Shown here: in pieces, positions 1-7,183 of the stretch
Layout of the letters: the number at the start of each line of letters is the position of its first letter
Numbering within the stretch: the first letter of the stretch is position 1
Source of the DNA: Conexibacter sp. S30A1
GTDB lineage: Bacteria; Actinomycetota; Thermoleophilia; Solirubrobacterales; Solirubrobacteraceae
Reading direction: 5' to 3'
Assembly: GCF_023330665.1 (NCBI RefSeq)
Contig: NZ_CP097127.1
Location: 496,001 to 560,000, forward strand
Length of the DNA stretch: 64,000 nucleotides
Position numbers and translations under genes: made by a program
Notes under the pieces: generated by a model
The model's database searches: none
The model's input: the letters and a program-made list of their open reading frames with translations, nothing else
What the model was told of the DNA's origin: nothing

Positions 1-311
1 TGCATCGCGTCGCTGACCCGCTCGGCGATCACTGCGTCGCCCTCCGGGTCGCTGGCGCGGTCCGCGGTCGCGACCTCGGCCGAGACCTGCTCCTCGACGC
101 TCGTTCGGGTGTGTCGCTTACGGAGATGGTCCAAGCACAGCCGCGTGGTCACGGTCGTCAACCAGGCCGGAAGGTCCTCCACGCCGTCGGTCACCGACAG
201 GCGCAGCCACGCTTCCTGCACCACGTCCTCAGCATCGGTGGAGGAGCCGAGGATGCGACTCGCGATCGCCGCCAGCCGCGGCCGCTGCGCATCGAAATCC
301 GCCGGATTCAT
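1..311 (-). CDS. ECF sigma factor, ECF41/SigJ-like (partial, C-terminus outside window)
   Basis: The minus strand encodes the first 103 residues of an extracytoplasmic-function sigma factor and runs off the window at position 1. The start MNPADFDAQRPRLAAIA is followed by region 2 (LGSSTDAEDVVQEAWLRL, then LPAWLTTVTTRLCLDHLRK), the core- and -10-binding part of sigma-70 proteins. It is divergent from a VOC-family gene, a carboxymuconolactone decarboxylase gene follows, and both sides of the divergent region carry the promoter motif known for ECF41 factors. That context supports ECF41, which normally has a SnoaL-like C-terminal extension; that part cannot be seen here. Start chosen at ATG 311; an upstream ATG at 322 is out of frame and hits a stop at once. 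Autoregulation is likely. Confidence 0.85.
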   Translation of the reverse strand, partial: MNPADFDAQRPRLAAIASRILGSSTDAEDVVQEAWLRLSVTDGVEDLPAWLTTVTTRLCLDHLRKRHTRTSVEEQVSAEVATADRASDPEGDAVIAERVSDAM

Positions 312-328
312 GGGGTCCACATACCTTA

Positions 329-355
329 GACGTGCGCCAGCCCGGGAATGTGACA
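329..355 (-). promoter_or_regulatory. ECF41-type promoter for the sigma factor gene
   Basis: On the minus strand TGTCACA (355-349) is followed by exactly 16 nt and CGTC (332-329). This matches, from memory, the ECF41 promoter consensus of a TGTCACA -35 and a CGTC -10. It lies 17 nt before the sigma factor start and suggests autoregulation. Confidence 0.7.
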
Positions 356-365
356 ACCCGGCCGC

Positions 366-392
366 TGTCACATTCACGCCGCGGCACACGTC
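366..392 (+). promoter_or_regulatory. ECF41-type promoter for the VOC gene
   Basis: TGTCACA (366-372), a 16-nt spacer and CGTC (389-392) form a second copy of the same promoter architecture facing the other way. The start codon of the VOC gene is 8 nt after CGTC, so the transcript would be leaderless or nearly so. Confidence 0.7.
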
Positions 393-400
393 AGCTAGGC

Positions 401-739
401 ATGAACACCTTCGACAACATCCTCTACACGGTCAGCGACCTCAATGCCGCTAAGACCATCCACCGCGCGCTGCTCGGCACCGAGCCGCACACCGATCAGC
501 CCTACTACGTCGGCTTCAACGTGAACGGCGTCGAGATCGGCCTCACCCCCCGAACCGAGGACGGCCCGACCGTGCCGGTCGCGCACATCCGCGTCCCTGA
601 CATCCAGGCCGCCCTGGAGCAAGCCCAGGACGCGGGCGCCACGCTCGTCGATCAGCCGCGAGACGTCGGCGGCGGCAATCTCGTCGCGACCGTCAGCGAC
701 CCCGACGGCACCATCCTCGGCCTCGTTCAGCGCAACTAA
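401..739 (+). CDS. VOC-family (glyoxalase/bleomycin resistance) protein
   Basis: A 112-residue single-domain protein with the vicinal oxygen chelate fold pattern: MNTFDNILYTVSDLNAAK at the N-terminus, VNGVEIGLTP in the middle and VATVSDPDGTILGLVQ at the C-terminus. Family members bind metal and act as lyases, epimerases or dioxygenases, or bind drugs; the substrate cannot be read from the sequence. The start at ATG 401 sits 8 nt after an ECF41-type -10 element, so I prefer it to the longer in-frame extension from 332. It is divergent from the sigma factor and probably its main target. ECF41 sigma factors usually neighbour carboxymuconolactone decarboxylases, oxidoreductases or epimerases, and this gene would fill one of those roles. 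Confidence 0.8.
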   Translation: MNTFDNILYTVSDLNAAKTIHRALLGTEPHTDQPYYVGFNVNGVEIGLTPRTEDGPTVPVAHIRVPDIQAALEQAQDAGATLVDQPRDVGGGNLVATVSDPDGTILGLVQRN

Positions 740-755
740 CACGAGACCAGGCGTC

Positions 756-809
756 CCGGCCTCGGAGCCGACGGGCTGGCGCGGTAACCGCTCCGCCGTC
801 CGAGGCCGG
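756..809. terminator. Long inverted repeat after the VOC gene
   Basis: An 11-bp perfect inverted repeat, CCGGCCTCGGA (756-766) and TCCGAGGCCGG (799-809), with a 32-nt loop, lies 17 nt after the VOC stop codon. No T-tract follows, so it may be a rho-independent-like stop or another RNA structure. It falls within the 203-nt gap before the next gene. Confidence 0.4.
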
Positions 810-942
810 TCGGCAGCCCGACAAACCAACCTCCCATCCGGCGCAGGCGACCGATGGTTCGGCCATCCGAGCGCCAGTACACCACCGACCCGCGATGTCG
901 GTCGGTGATCTCCACATGCACTCACCGCACCAAGAGGGAACC

Positions 943-1404
943 ATGATGCAGCAACGTATGAACAACCCAGTCGGACTCATTCCCGAGGAAATGCCGGCCA
1001 TTCAGGAACTGGCTCGCGCCACTCACAGGGGTGGCGTGCCTTCCACGACGTTGGCCCTCGTTCACCTCCGGGCCAGCCAGATCAACGGCTGCAGCTCGTG
1101 CGTGCAATCCGGTGCCGCGCAAGCCAGAAAGGCGGGCGAGACCGAGGACCGTCTCGCCACCGTGGCCGCGTGGCGAGACGCACCCTACTTCTCCGACGAC
1201 GAACGGGCCGCGCTGGCTCTCACCGAAGCCGTCACCCGACTGGCGGACCGAGCCGACCCCGTCTCGGACACCATCTGGGAGCACGCCGCCGAGCATTACG
1301 ACGAGAAGGGACTCGCCGCGCTTCTTCTGTCAATCGCCACGACCAACCTCTTCAACCGCCTCAACATCCCCACACGCCAAGTAGCGGGATCGTGGGCCCA
1401 ATAG
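943..1404 (+). CDS. Carboxymuconolactone decarboxylase family (AhpD-like) protein
   Basis: A 153-residue protein of the AhpD/CMD fold. The redox CxxC appears as INGCSSCVQSGAAQARKAGE, followed by the family pattern ERAALALTEAVTRL and the C-terminal TTNLFNRLNIPTRQ. Such proteins act as alkylhydroperoxidase-like antioxidants or decarboxylases; the substrate is unknown. The start at ATG 943 has GAGGGA 6-9 nt upstream, better than the in-frame upstream codon at 895. It lies beside an ECF41-type sigma factor, the classic partner of this family. I see no ECF41 promoter directly before it, so it may be read from the VOC promoter. Its last 44 nt overlap the 3' end of the IS110-type transposase on the other strand; its own C-terminus looks normal. 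Confidence 0.82.
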   Translation: MMQQRMNNPVGLIPEEMPAIQELARATHRGGVPSTTLALVHLRASQINGCSSCVQSGAAQARKAGETEDRLATVAAWRDAPYFSDDERAALALTEAVTRLADRADPVSDTIWEHAAEHYDEKGLAALLLSIATTNLFNRLNIPTRQVAGSWAQ

Positions 1405-2368
1405 CGGGCTGCCCACGATCGTGGACCGGTGACACCGTGGCACTCTTGGCCGGGTTGGCCTTGCCATGCCGGGCCTTGGTCTTGATGCAAAGCTGGTTCC
1501 AAGGGTTGGTCGGCCGCCATGCGTGTTGGGCGGCTTCGACTGCGGCCCAGCGCAGCATCGGTGAGCCGGCCTTGGAGATCGGGCCGACCCATGAGCTCTG
1601 CCCGGACTGCTTGATCGTCGGCGCCAGCCCGGCGTAGCCGATCAGCTTCCGGGCACTGGGTAAGCGTGAGATGTCACCGATCTCCGCGACGATCGTGAGC
1701 GCGAGCAGGTAGCCGAGCCCGGGGACTGTGACCAGCAACCGGACCCGCGGGTCAGTGCGAGCAATCGGACGCAGCTCGAGCGCGATCTGGGTGATCTGAC
1801 GGTCGAGATCGTCGACGACCTCAAGCAAAGTGCGGATCGATCCGATCCACACCGCCGGCACGTCACGCTCCGCCAGGCGCTCAAGCGCACCGGGCTTGCG
1901 CAGCGTGGTCAGGCTGCCACGCAAACCCCACTGCGTCAGCAACCCGAACATCCGGTTACGCGCCGAGGTGCGCAGGTGCACGAGATGCTCACGGCGTCTC
2001 AGGCGCTCACGCAACTCGCGATCACCAAGTGACGGGACCCACAGCTCGGCCACCAAGTCACGCGCTGCGAGCTGTGCCAACACACGAGCATCGACCTTGT
2101 CGGTCTTGCACGCCAACGGAGCGATCGCCTTCACCTTCCGTGCGTCGGCGACCGCGAACCGCCAGCCGCAGGCCCGTAGCTGCTCACGCACCCGCACCGC
2201 GCCGCTCATCATCTCCACGCACCCATAAGCCTCAGGGCCGACGGCGCGGACGATGCGAGCAAGCCCGTCAACGTTCGCGGACACCGTTCCCTCGAGCATC
2301 TCGCCACGCTCATCAAACGCACACCTCGCCGCCCTGCGGGTGCCCCAATCGATCCCGACATACTGCAT
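1361..2368 (-). CDS. IS110-family transposase, aberrant C-terminus
   Basis: A 335-residue DEDD transposase. The N-terminal RuvC-like part shows YVGIDWG, CVEMMSGAV and TDKVDARVLAQL. The C-terminal Transposase_20 part shows VTVPGLGYLLALTIVAEIGD, LIGYAGLAP and SKAGSPMLRWA with its likely catalytic Ser. The start at ATG 2368 follows GGAGG on the minus strand. After KARHGKANPAKSA the protein continues VSPVHDRGQPAIG, unlike the VARKLL-type ending expected for the family, and runs into the CMD gene. The 3' end of the element was therefore probably lost or rearranged. IS110 elements lack classical terminal inverted repeats and use a bridge RNA from the non-coding end. Confidence 0.85.
   Translation of the reverse strand: MQYVGIDWGTRRAARCAFDERGEMLEGTVSANVDGLARIVRAVGPEAYGCVEMMSGAVRVREQLRACGWRFAVADARKVKAIAPLACKTDKVDARVLAQLAARDLVAELWVPSLGDRELRERLRRREHLVHLRTSARNRMFGLLTQWGLRGSLTTLRKPGALERLAERDVPAVWIGSIRTLLEVVDDLDRQITQIALELRPIARTDPRVRLLVTVPGLGYLLALTIVAEIGDISRLPSARKLIGYAGLAPTIKQSGQSSWVGPISKAGSPMLRWAAVEAAQHAWRPTNPWNQLCIKTKARHGKANPAKSATVSPVHDRGQPAIGPTIPLLGVWGC
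1388..1420. repeat. 10-bp inverted repeat at the CMD/IS110 junction
   Basis: GATCGTGGGC (1388-1397) and GCCCACGATC (1411-1420) pair perfectly around a 13-nt loop that contains the CMD stop codon. It could be a bidirectional stem-loop between convergent genes or part of an insertion junction. No T-tract follows. Confidence 0.4.
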
Positions 2369-2545
2369 GAGGCCTCCTTCGAGGATTACTTCTCGCCGAA
2401 GCACAGATTCTTCGCGGGAGGCCCGATGTCTCACCGAACCGCTGCAGCCACCGCCTTCATGACAGTCGCTTTCGTGATCCGGACGGCTGGCGGCCCGCTA
2501 TCGCGTTTGCGACCATCCGTCGCCGCATCTGTCGGTCGGCTTGCC
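2369..2545 (-). ncRNA. Candidate IS110 bridge RNA region
   Basis: This non-coding stretch precedes the IS110 transposase, where elements of this group encode their bridge (seek) RNA. A small stem, CGAAG (2397-2401) with CTTCG (2410-2414) plus flanking CTC/GAG pairs, can be seen. The limits are a guess, the stem is short, and the damaged transposase end makes function uncertain. Confidence 0.3.
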
Positions 2546-2582
2546 TCTCATTCGGCACTGCCGTACAATGTCCGGTATGGCT
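2541..2582 (+). promoter_or_regulatory. Sigma-70-type promoter and possible operator of the toxin-antitoxin pair
   Basis: TTGCCT (2541-2546), a 17-nt spacer and TACAAT (2564-2569) form a good housekeeping promoter. ATG 2577 is only 7 nt after the -10, so the mRNA is probably leaderless. CCGTAC (2561-2566) and GTATGG (2575-2580) form an imperfect inverted repeat over the -10, a plausible site for autorepression by the ribbon-helix-helix antitoxin. Confidence 0.55.
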
Positions 2583-2858
2583 TCTCGTACAGAGCGGATC
2601 GAGGCGCGGATCGACCCGGACAGCGCCGAGCGAATCCGGTACGCAAGCACGCTCGAGCGCACGTCCGTGAGTGGCTTCATGGTCGCTGCGGCAGCGGAGA
2701 AGGCCGAGCGGGTGATCGCCGAGCACGCCTACACGTCGGTCCCCAGCGACTATTTTGACCGGCTGCTCGAGAGTCTTGATGCGCCCGCGGAGCCGATGCC
2801 CGAACTGGCAGCGGCCGCCCGCCGCGAGCAGGACCGACCGCGTTTCCGGCGCGCCTGA
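2577..2858 (+). CDS. tacA: DUF1778/TacA-type antitoxin
   Basis: A 93-residue protein with an N-terminal ribbon-helix-helix DNA-binding part (TERIEARIDPDSAERIRYAS, then TSVSGFMVAAAAEKAERVI) and a C-terminal toxin-binding tail (YFDRLLESLDAPAEPMPELA), the layout of DUF1778 antitoxins. It precedes the acetyltransferase toxin by 15 nt. The family neutralises the toxin and represses its own operon. ATG 2577 is chosen because it fits the promoter just upstream and the family's short N-terminus; a longer in-frame start at 2541 would overlap the promoter. Confidence 0.85.
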   Translation: MASRTERIEARIDPDSAERIRYASTLERTSVSGFMVAAAAEKAERVIAEHAYTSVPSDYFDRLLESLDAPAEPMPELAAAARREQDRPRFRRA

Positions 2859-2873
2859 GCACACCAGACAGTC

Positions 2874-3368
2874 GTGTACCTCTCGGAGCGGATCGCGGAG
2901 CGGCATGACCTGGCCGCCTTCGCGTGCGGCGATGAAACGCTCGATCATTGGCTCGCGGGCTCCGCGCTGACGGCGGACGCGATGGGAATCGCCCGGACCT
3001 ATGTTTGGACAGAGACGAACACGGTCATCGGCTACTTCAGCCTCTGCCCGCATGAGGTCCGCCGCGACGATCTGCCCTCAAAGCTCAGCCACGGCGCTCT
3101 GCGCAGCATCCCAGCGATCCTGCTCGCGCGGCTCGCGCTTGACCGCCGACTCCACGGTCAGGGACTGGGCGCCAGCCTGCTGCTCGATGCACTCACCCGA
3201 GCCACGGACGCGATCGAGATCGCCGGCGGCAGACTGATCGTCGTCGACGCGATCGACGAACGCGCACGGCGCTTCTACGAGCATCACGGATTCCGCGCCG
3301 CCCCAAGTCGACCCGCACGCCTGTTCCGCAAGGCCTCTGATGTGGCGGCCGCGCTCCGGGGCACATGA
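2874..3368 (+). CDS. tacT: GNAT acetyltransferase toxin, TacT-type
   Basis: A 164-residue GNAT protein with the acetyl-CoA-binding motif RRLHGQGLGASLL around residue 100 and a late Tyr in FYEHHGFR. TacT-like toxins acetylate the amino group of charged aminoacyl-tRNA and stop translation; which tRNA is used here cannot be told. The N-terminal pattern (LAAFACGDETLDHWL) and the adjacent DUF1778 antitoxin are typical of the pair. The start is a GTG at 2874, 15 nt after the antitoxin stop. A horizontally mobile stability module is likely given the nearby IS110 element and tRNA. Confidence 0.85.
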   Translation: MYLSERIAERHDLAAFACGDETLDHWLAGSALTADAMGIARTYVWTETNTVIGYFSLCPHEVRRDDLPSKLSHGALRSIPAILLARLALDRRLHGQGLGASLLLDALTRATDAIEIAGGRLIVVDAIDERARRFYEHHGFRAAPSRPARLFRKASDVAAALRGT

Positions 3369-3918
3369 TCGCTTTCACACCGCGCCCTGACTTGACGGGC
3401 TTGAGCCTTGGCGACGATTCTCAACTCCGCGACGGCGCTCTTCGGCGCGGACCGTCGCCGATCGGTGCAGGCGGGCGCGCACGTCCTGGGTGGTGATCCC
3501 GAGCGCGAACGGCAGCGTCAGCGCGATCGTGCCGAGCAGCAGCTCGTCTGAGGCGGATCGTCTCGAGCTTCAGTGCGGCGCTCACCAGACCGCTGGCGGT
3601 GGTGGTCACGGGTGCGTTGATCACGAGCCTGCGCGCGTCTTTCACTTGTGTTGGCGGAATCGCCGATCGGTGCCCGCGGGCGATGGGTCGTGGAGATAAG
3701 GGAGGATCGCGTCATACGGCCATTGCAGCCCGCAGCACCGGACCCGCTGGATGAGTTCGCTGGGTCGGGTTGTATCGGCGATCATGGGCGAGGACCGATC
3801 AGCAGCCAGCGCCGCCGGCCGCCCGATTCGCGAAGCGTTTGGTAGCCATGGACCTATCTTGGCCTCTCGACGCTGCCACTGCAGCTCAAAAAGCGCCTAT
3901 ATACAGGAACTTCGCCGA
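3369..3918. other. 550-nt region without a convincing gene
   Basis: No ORF here has recognisable motifs. The minus strand around 3460-3545 reads LLLGTIALTLPFALGITTQDV, which resembles a membrane-protein scrap, but a stop closes it upstream; it may be a decayed gene. A 14-bp direct repeat, TCGCCGATCGGTGC, occurs at 3455-3468 and 3660-3673, each followed by a GCGGGCG-like run. The region ends at the 3' side of a tRNA-Val gene, so it may be the edge of an integrated island. No integrase is visible. Confidence 0.5.
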
Positions 3919-3991
3919 TGGGCGATACTGGGCTCGAACCAGTGACCTCCACCATGTCAAGGTGGCGCTCTCCCAGCTGAGCTAATCGCCC
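3919..3991 (-). tRNA. tRNA-Val (anticodon GAC)
   Basis: The minus strand folds into a full cloverleaf of 73 nt: acceptor GGGCGAT/ATCGCCC, D arm GCTC...GAGC, anticodon stem CCACC/GGTGG with loop TTGACAT (anticodon GAC), T arm ACTGG-TTCGAAC-CCAGT and discriminator A. The 3' CCA is not encoded. Its 3' end faces the accessory region 1-3918, a usual integration point for islands. Confidence 0.95.
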
Positions 3992-4042
3992 TGGGAGCGG
4001 TAAATGTAGCGGGAGATAGCCACGCGCGCCGCAAGATGTCAG

Positions 4043-4061
4043 CGGGGCGCGCGGCGCCCCG
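4043..4061 (-). terminator. GC-rich hairpin after the lipoprotein gene
   Basis: CGGGGCGC (4043-4050) and GCGCCCCG (4054-4061) form an 8-bp stem with a 3-nt loop about 20 nt past the lipoprotein stop codon on the minus strand. There is no T-tract, so this is a terminator candidate only. Confidence 0.4.
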
Positions 4062-4080
4062 TCGAGACGGCAGCGGCCGC

Positions 4081-5040
4081 TCAGCCGCCCGGCGTGGCGC
4101 CCGTAACGGCGCCTGAAGCGGTGCTCGAGGCAGACTGCAACAGCGACAGCAGGTTGACGGTCTGACCTGCGGGTGGAGCCGCCGGCGCCGGCTGTGGGCC
4201 GTAGTCGGTGATGTCGAGCGTGGTCGTCGTCGTGATGGCTTGACCGCTACCCGGTGGCCGGATGGCAACCGACACCGTCAGCTTGCGCACCCGCTGGGCG
4301 CCATCCACCCACACTGTCGCCGGGATGGACGTGGCGTTGACCAACTTGCCGGCAGCGCTGTCCAGCACGCGCTGCAGCGCCGCGCGGGTTGCTGTGGGCT
4401 CGCCGACGCCTGCCTTATGAAGGTCGAGCTTCAACCGGTACTCGGTGGTCGCTACCCCGTCCACGGTGGTCGGCCCGAGGTCTTGGACGCTGCTGGCTTC
4501 GCCCTTCAGGTAGTCCAGCGTGTCGGCGGGGTTGCTGAACGAGCTGTTTGTGATCGATGAGAAGCTCGACAGTGGCGAATGGCCGGCGAGCTGGCTGAGA
4601 TCGAACTTCCACCAAGGCTTGCTTCCCGGGATGCGCGCCGACAGCGCGCTCGGCAGCTTGAAGTAGAACGTCTTGCCGCGGACGATCTCCTGCATCGAGT
4701 AGCTCTGTCCGGCGGCGTGGACGACCAGGTTCAGTGTGCCTCCGTGATTGGGCGTTGAGAACGCACCCGAGCCAGAGACCCGCTCGGTGCCCGCGCCTGG
4801 AATGCTCTCAACCGTGGAAAAGCGCAGCGCGAACCCGCTGGTCGAACCAGAGATATCGGCGGCACGCGCGATTGCCGCTGCCGGCGTGACCGCAGGCTTT
4901 GTGCGCTTGCCTGAACCGCCAGAGGAACCAGCGCTGTGAGCAGCGGCCCCGCACCCCGCAATCGCGAGGGCGGCAACTCCGGCAAGCGCGCCGCTCGCCA
5001 GGGACACGCGTGAACGGGCGCGGCGTGGAGGGATGTGCAC
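4081..5040 (-). CDS. Secreted lipoprotein, LppX/LprG-like
   Basis: A 319-residue lipoprotein. The basic N-terminus (IPPRRARSR), a hydrophobic stretch and the lipobox AIAGC place the lipidated Cys near residue 29. A Ser/Gly-rich linker follows, then a domain with repeated beta-type patterns (FALRFSTVESIPGAG, TFYFKLPSAL, TTEYRLKLDLHKAG, ATVWVDGAQRVRKLTVSV) like the LppX/LprAFG lipid-carrier family. The C-terminus is rich in Pro/Ala/Ser/Thr. The likely role is carrying or sensing a lipid at the cell envelope. I choose GTG 5040: it gives a normal signal peptide and lies 7 nt after TAACTT, while the longer TTG start at 5076 adds 12 unlikely residues. Confidence 0.65.
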   Translation of the reverse strand: MHIPPRRARSRVSLASGALAGVAALAIAGCGAAAHSAGSSGGSGKRTKPAVTPAAAIARAADISGSTSGFALRFSTVESIPGAGTERVSGSGAFSTPNHGGTLNLVVHAAGQSYSMQEIVRGKTFYFKLPSALSARIPGSKPWWKFDLSQLAGHSPLSSFSSITNSSFSNPADTLDYLKGEASSVQDLGPTTVDGVATTEYRLKLDLHKAGVGEPTATRAALQRVLDSAAGKLVNATSIPATVWVDGAQRVRKLTVSVAIRPPGSGQAITTTTTLDITDYGPQPAPAAPPAGQTVNLLSLLQSASSTASGAVTGATPGG

Positions 5041-5047
5041 CGGCGCG

Positions 5048-5053
5048 AAGTTA
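5048..5053 (-). promoter_or_regulatory. -10 element, leaderless type (lipoprotein)
   Basis: TAACTT on the minus strand lies 7 nt before the GTG start of the lipoprotein gene. No Shine-Dalgarno sequence is seen between them. Confidence 0.4.
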
Positions 5054-5134
5054 GCAGTCGCTATCGGCGGGATCAATGATCGGCGCCATACTGCGTCTGG
5101 CTTGGGCGGTAACGCGAAGGCGCTCGCTGGCCCC

Positions 5135-5140
5135 TACGAT
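5135..5140 (+). promoter_or_regulatory. -10 element, leaderless type (thrS)
   Basis: TACGAT ends 8 nt before ATG 5149. There is no ribosome-binding site in the gap, so transcription probably starts at or next to the A of ATG. Confidence 0.5.
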
Positions 5141-5148
5141 CCAGCGCT

Positions 5149-7092
5149 ATGGAATACGTGCTGCCCAATGACGACCGGCTTAGCCTGCCCGATGGCGCCA
5201 CCGGCGCTGACGCAGCCGCTGCGATCGGCCCCGGGCTCGCTCGGGCGGCGTTGGCCGTGAAGGTAGACGGTGTCACCTACGACCTCGCGCGCGAGCTGCC
5301 CACGGACGGGGAGCGTCGCATCGAGATCATCACCGAGCGCAGCGGCGATGACGCCCTGGCGCTGATCCGCCACGATGCTGCGCACGTCTTCGCCGAGACG
5401 ATGCTCGAGCTCTACCCGGGGGTTCAGATCGCGATCGGGCCGCCGATCCAGAACGGCTTCTATTACGACCTCGAGCTGCCGGCCGGTGTCAGCGTGGGGG
5501 AGGAGGACTTGCCCGCGATCGAAGCGCGGATGCGCGAGCACATAGCTGCGGACGAGCGCTTCGTGCGCGAGGACGTCCCGGTAGCGGTCGCGCTCGACCG
5601 CTACCGGGCTGAAGGCCAGTCCTACAAGGTGGAGCTGATCGAGGATCTCGTGAAGAATGCCCCCGCCGACGCGCCGCTTGAGACCGTGAGCCTCTATCGC
5701 AACGGCGATTTCGTCGACCTCTGCCGCGGCCCGCACGCGCCCAGCACGGGCCGCATCAGAGCCTTCAAGCTGCAATCGGTGGCCGGCGCCTATTGGCGCG
5801 GTGACTCGCACAACAAGATGTTGACGCGCGTGTACGGGACCGCGTTCTTCTCCGCCAAGGACCTTGACGTGCACCTCGAGCGCCTGGAGCTGGCGCGCCG
5901 CAACGACCATCGCAAGCTTGGCCGCGAACTCGGCATGTTTGGCTTCTCAGAGACGGCGCCGGGCTCGGCGTTCTGGTTTCCGGCCGGCACCGCCGTATAC
6001 AACGAGCTGGTCCGTCTCAGCCGCGAGATGGGCTTGACGCGCGGCTACACGGAGGTCAAGACGCCGCAGCTGTTCGACAGCTCGCTGTGGAAGACCTCAG
6101 GCCACTGGGACAAGTACCGCGAGGAGATGTTCGTCACGGAGTCAGAGGACCGGCAGCTGGCGATCAAGCCGATGAACTGCCCCGGCCACTGCCAGCTGTA
6201 TCTGATGCAGGCGCACTCCTATCGCGACCTGCCGATCCGCTACTCCGAGCCAGGGTTGCTGCATCGCAACGAGCCCAGCGGCACGCTGCACGGCCTGCTG
6301 CGCGCGCGTCACTTCGCTCAGGACGACGCGCACATCTTCTGCACCGAGGACCAGATCCAGGATGAGGTCGCCGCTGTGCTGCGGTTCGCGTTCGAAACCT
6401 ACGGTCTATTCGGGCTCGACCTGCGCCTGGAGCTCTCCACCCGGCCTGATCAGCGGATCGGCTCCGACGAGCTATGGGACAGGAGCGAGCTGGCACTCGA
6501 GAACGCACTCGCGAGCCTGGGGCTGGAGTACACGGTCAACCCGGGTGACGGTGCCTTCTATGGCCCGAAGATCGATATCCACATGACCGACTCGCTCGGC
6601 CGCTCCTGGCAGCTCGGCACCTGTCAGCTCGACTACAACTTCCCGGAGCGTTTTGACCTCACCTACACCGGCGCCGACAACGCAGCGCACCGGCCGGTGA
6701 TGATCCACCGTGCGCTGATGGGCTCATATGAACGTTTCATCGGGATCCTGCTTGAGCACTTCGGGGGTCAGCTGCCCTTTTGGATGGCTCCGCTGCAGGC
6801 GCTGGTACTGCCGATCTCAGACCGCCACAACGCCTACGGCGAGAGTGTGCGCGAGCGGCTGGTCGCCGCCGGCGTACGGGCCGAGCTCGACGATCGCAGC
6901 GAGTCGGTCGCCCGCAAGATCCGCGAAGGGGAGCTGCGCAAGGTCCCGTTCATGCTGATCGTCGGCGATCGGGAGCAGCAGGCCGGCGAGGTTGGCGTGC
7001 GCGAGCACCGCGGTGGCGACAAGGGATCGGTCCCGATCGAGGATTTCCTCGCCATGGTCCACGATCTGATCACAAGCCGTAGCTTGACTTGA
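5149..7092 (+). CDS. thrS: Threonine--tRNA ligase
   Basis: A 647-residue class II synthetase that charges tRNA-Thr. In order: an N-terminal TGS domain (residues 1-60), the editing domain with HDAAHVFAE and the RGPHAPSTG element, the catalytic core with motif 2 (RNEPSGTLHGLLRARHF), the zinc-site context MNCPGHCQLY and motif 3 (HRALMGSYERFIGILLEHFGG), and the anticodon-binding domain (ALVLPISDRHNAYGESVRERL). Length is normal. It is divergent from the lipoprotein gene and followed after 91 nt by infC. The start is supported by the TACGAT element 8 nt upstream. Confidence 0.97.
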   Translation: MEYVLPNDDRLSLPDGATGADAAAAIGPGLARAALAVKVDGVTYDLARELPTDGERRIEIITERSGDDALALIRHDAAHVFAETMLELYPGVQIAIGPPIQNGFYYDLELPAGVSVGEEDLPAIEARMREHIAADERFVREDVPVAVALDRYRAEGQSYKVELIEDLVKNAPADAPLETVSLYRNGDFVDLCRGPHAPSTGRIRAFKLQSVAGAYWRGDSHNKMLTRVYGTAFFSAKDLDVHLERLELARRNDHRKLGRELGMFGFSETAPGSAFWFPAGTAVYNELVRLSREMGLTRGYTEVKTPQLFDSSLWKTSGHWDKYREEMFVTESEDRQLAIKPMNCPGHCQLYLMQAHSYRDLPIRYSEPGLLHRNEPSGTLHGLLRARHFAQDDAHIFCTEDQIQDEVAAVLRFAFETYGLFGLDLRLELSTRPDQRIGSDELWDRSELALENALASLGLEYTVNPGDGAFYGPKIDIHMTDSLGRSWQLGTCQLDYNFPERFDLTYTGADNAAHRPVMIHRALMGSYERFIGILLEHFGGQLPFWMAPLQALVLPISDRHNAYGESVRERLVAAGVRAELDDRSESVARKIREGELRKVPFMLIVGDREQQAGEVGVREHRGGDKGSVPIEDFLAMVHDLITSRSLT

Positions 7093-7110
7093 CCGCGGCG
7101 CGGCTATACT
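7084..7110 (+). promoter_or_regulatory. Putative promoter of infC-rpmI-rplT
   Basis: TTGACT (7084-7089) and TATACT (7105-7110), spaced 15 nt, lie at the end of thrS. A leader of about 70-100 nt follows before infC. In many bacteria such leaders carry L20-dependent control; I cannot confirm a structure here. Confidence 0.45.
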
Positions 7111-7183
7111 TCGCAGGCGTTGATAGAGAAGCTTCACCGAGACCGGCCCGGCCCCGCTTGACGCAGCGCCGCAACAACAGCTA

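Noticed and set aside
3369-3918. A gene in the gap before tRNA-Val, including a minus-strand membrane-like peptide
   Set aside because: The open frame is short, closed by a stop upstream and has no family motif or ribosome-binding site; described only as a possible remnant.
5077-5148. A T-box or other leader before thrS
   Set aside because: Only 8 nt separate the -10-like element from ATG, so no long leader is transcribed from it.
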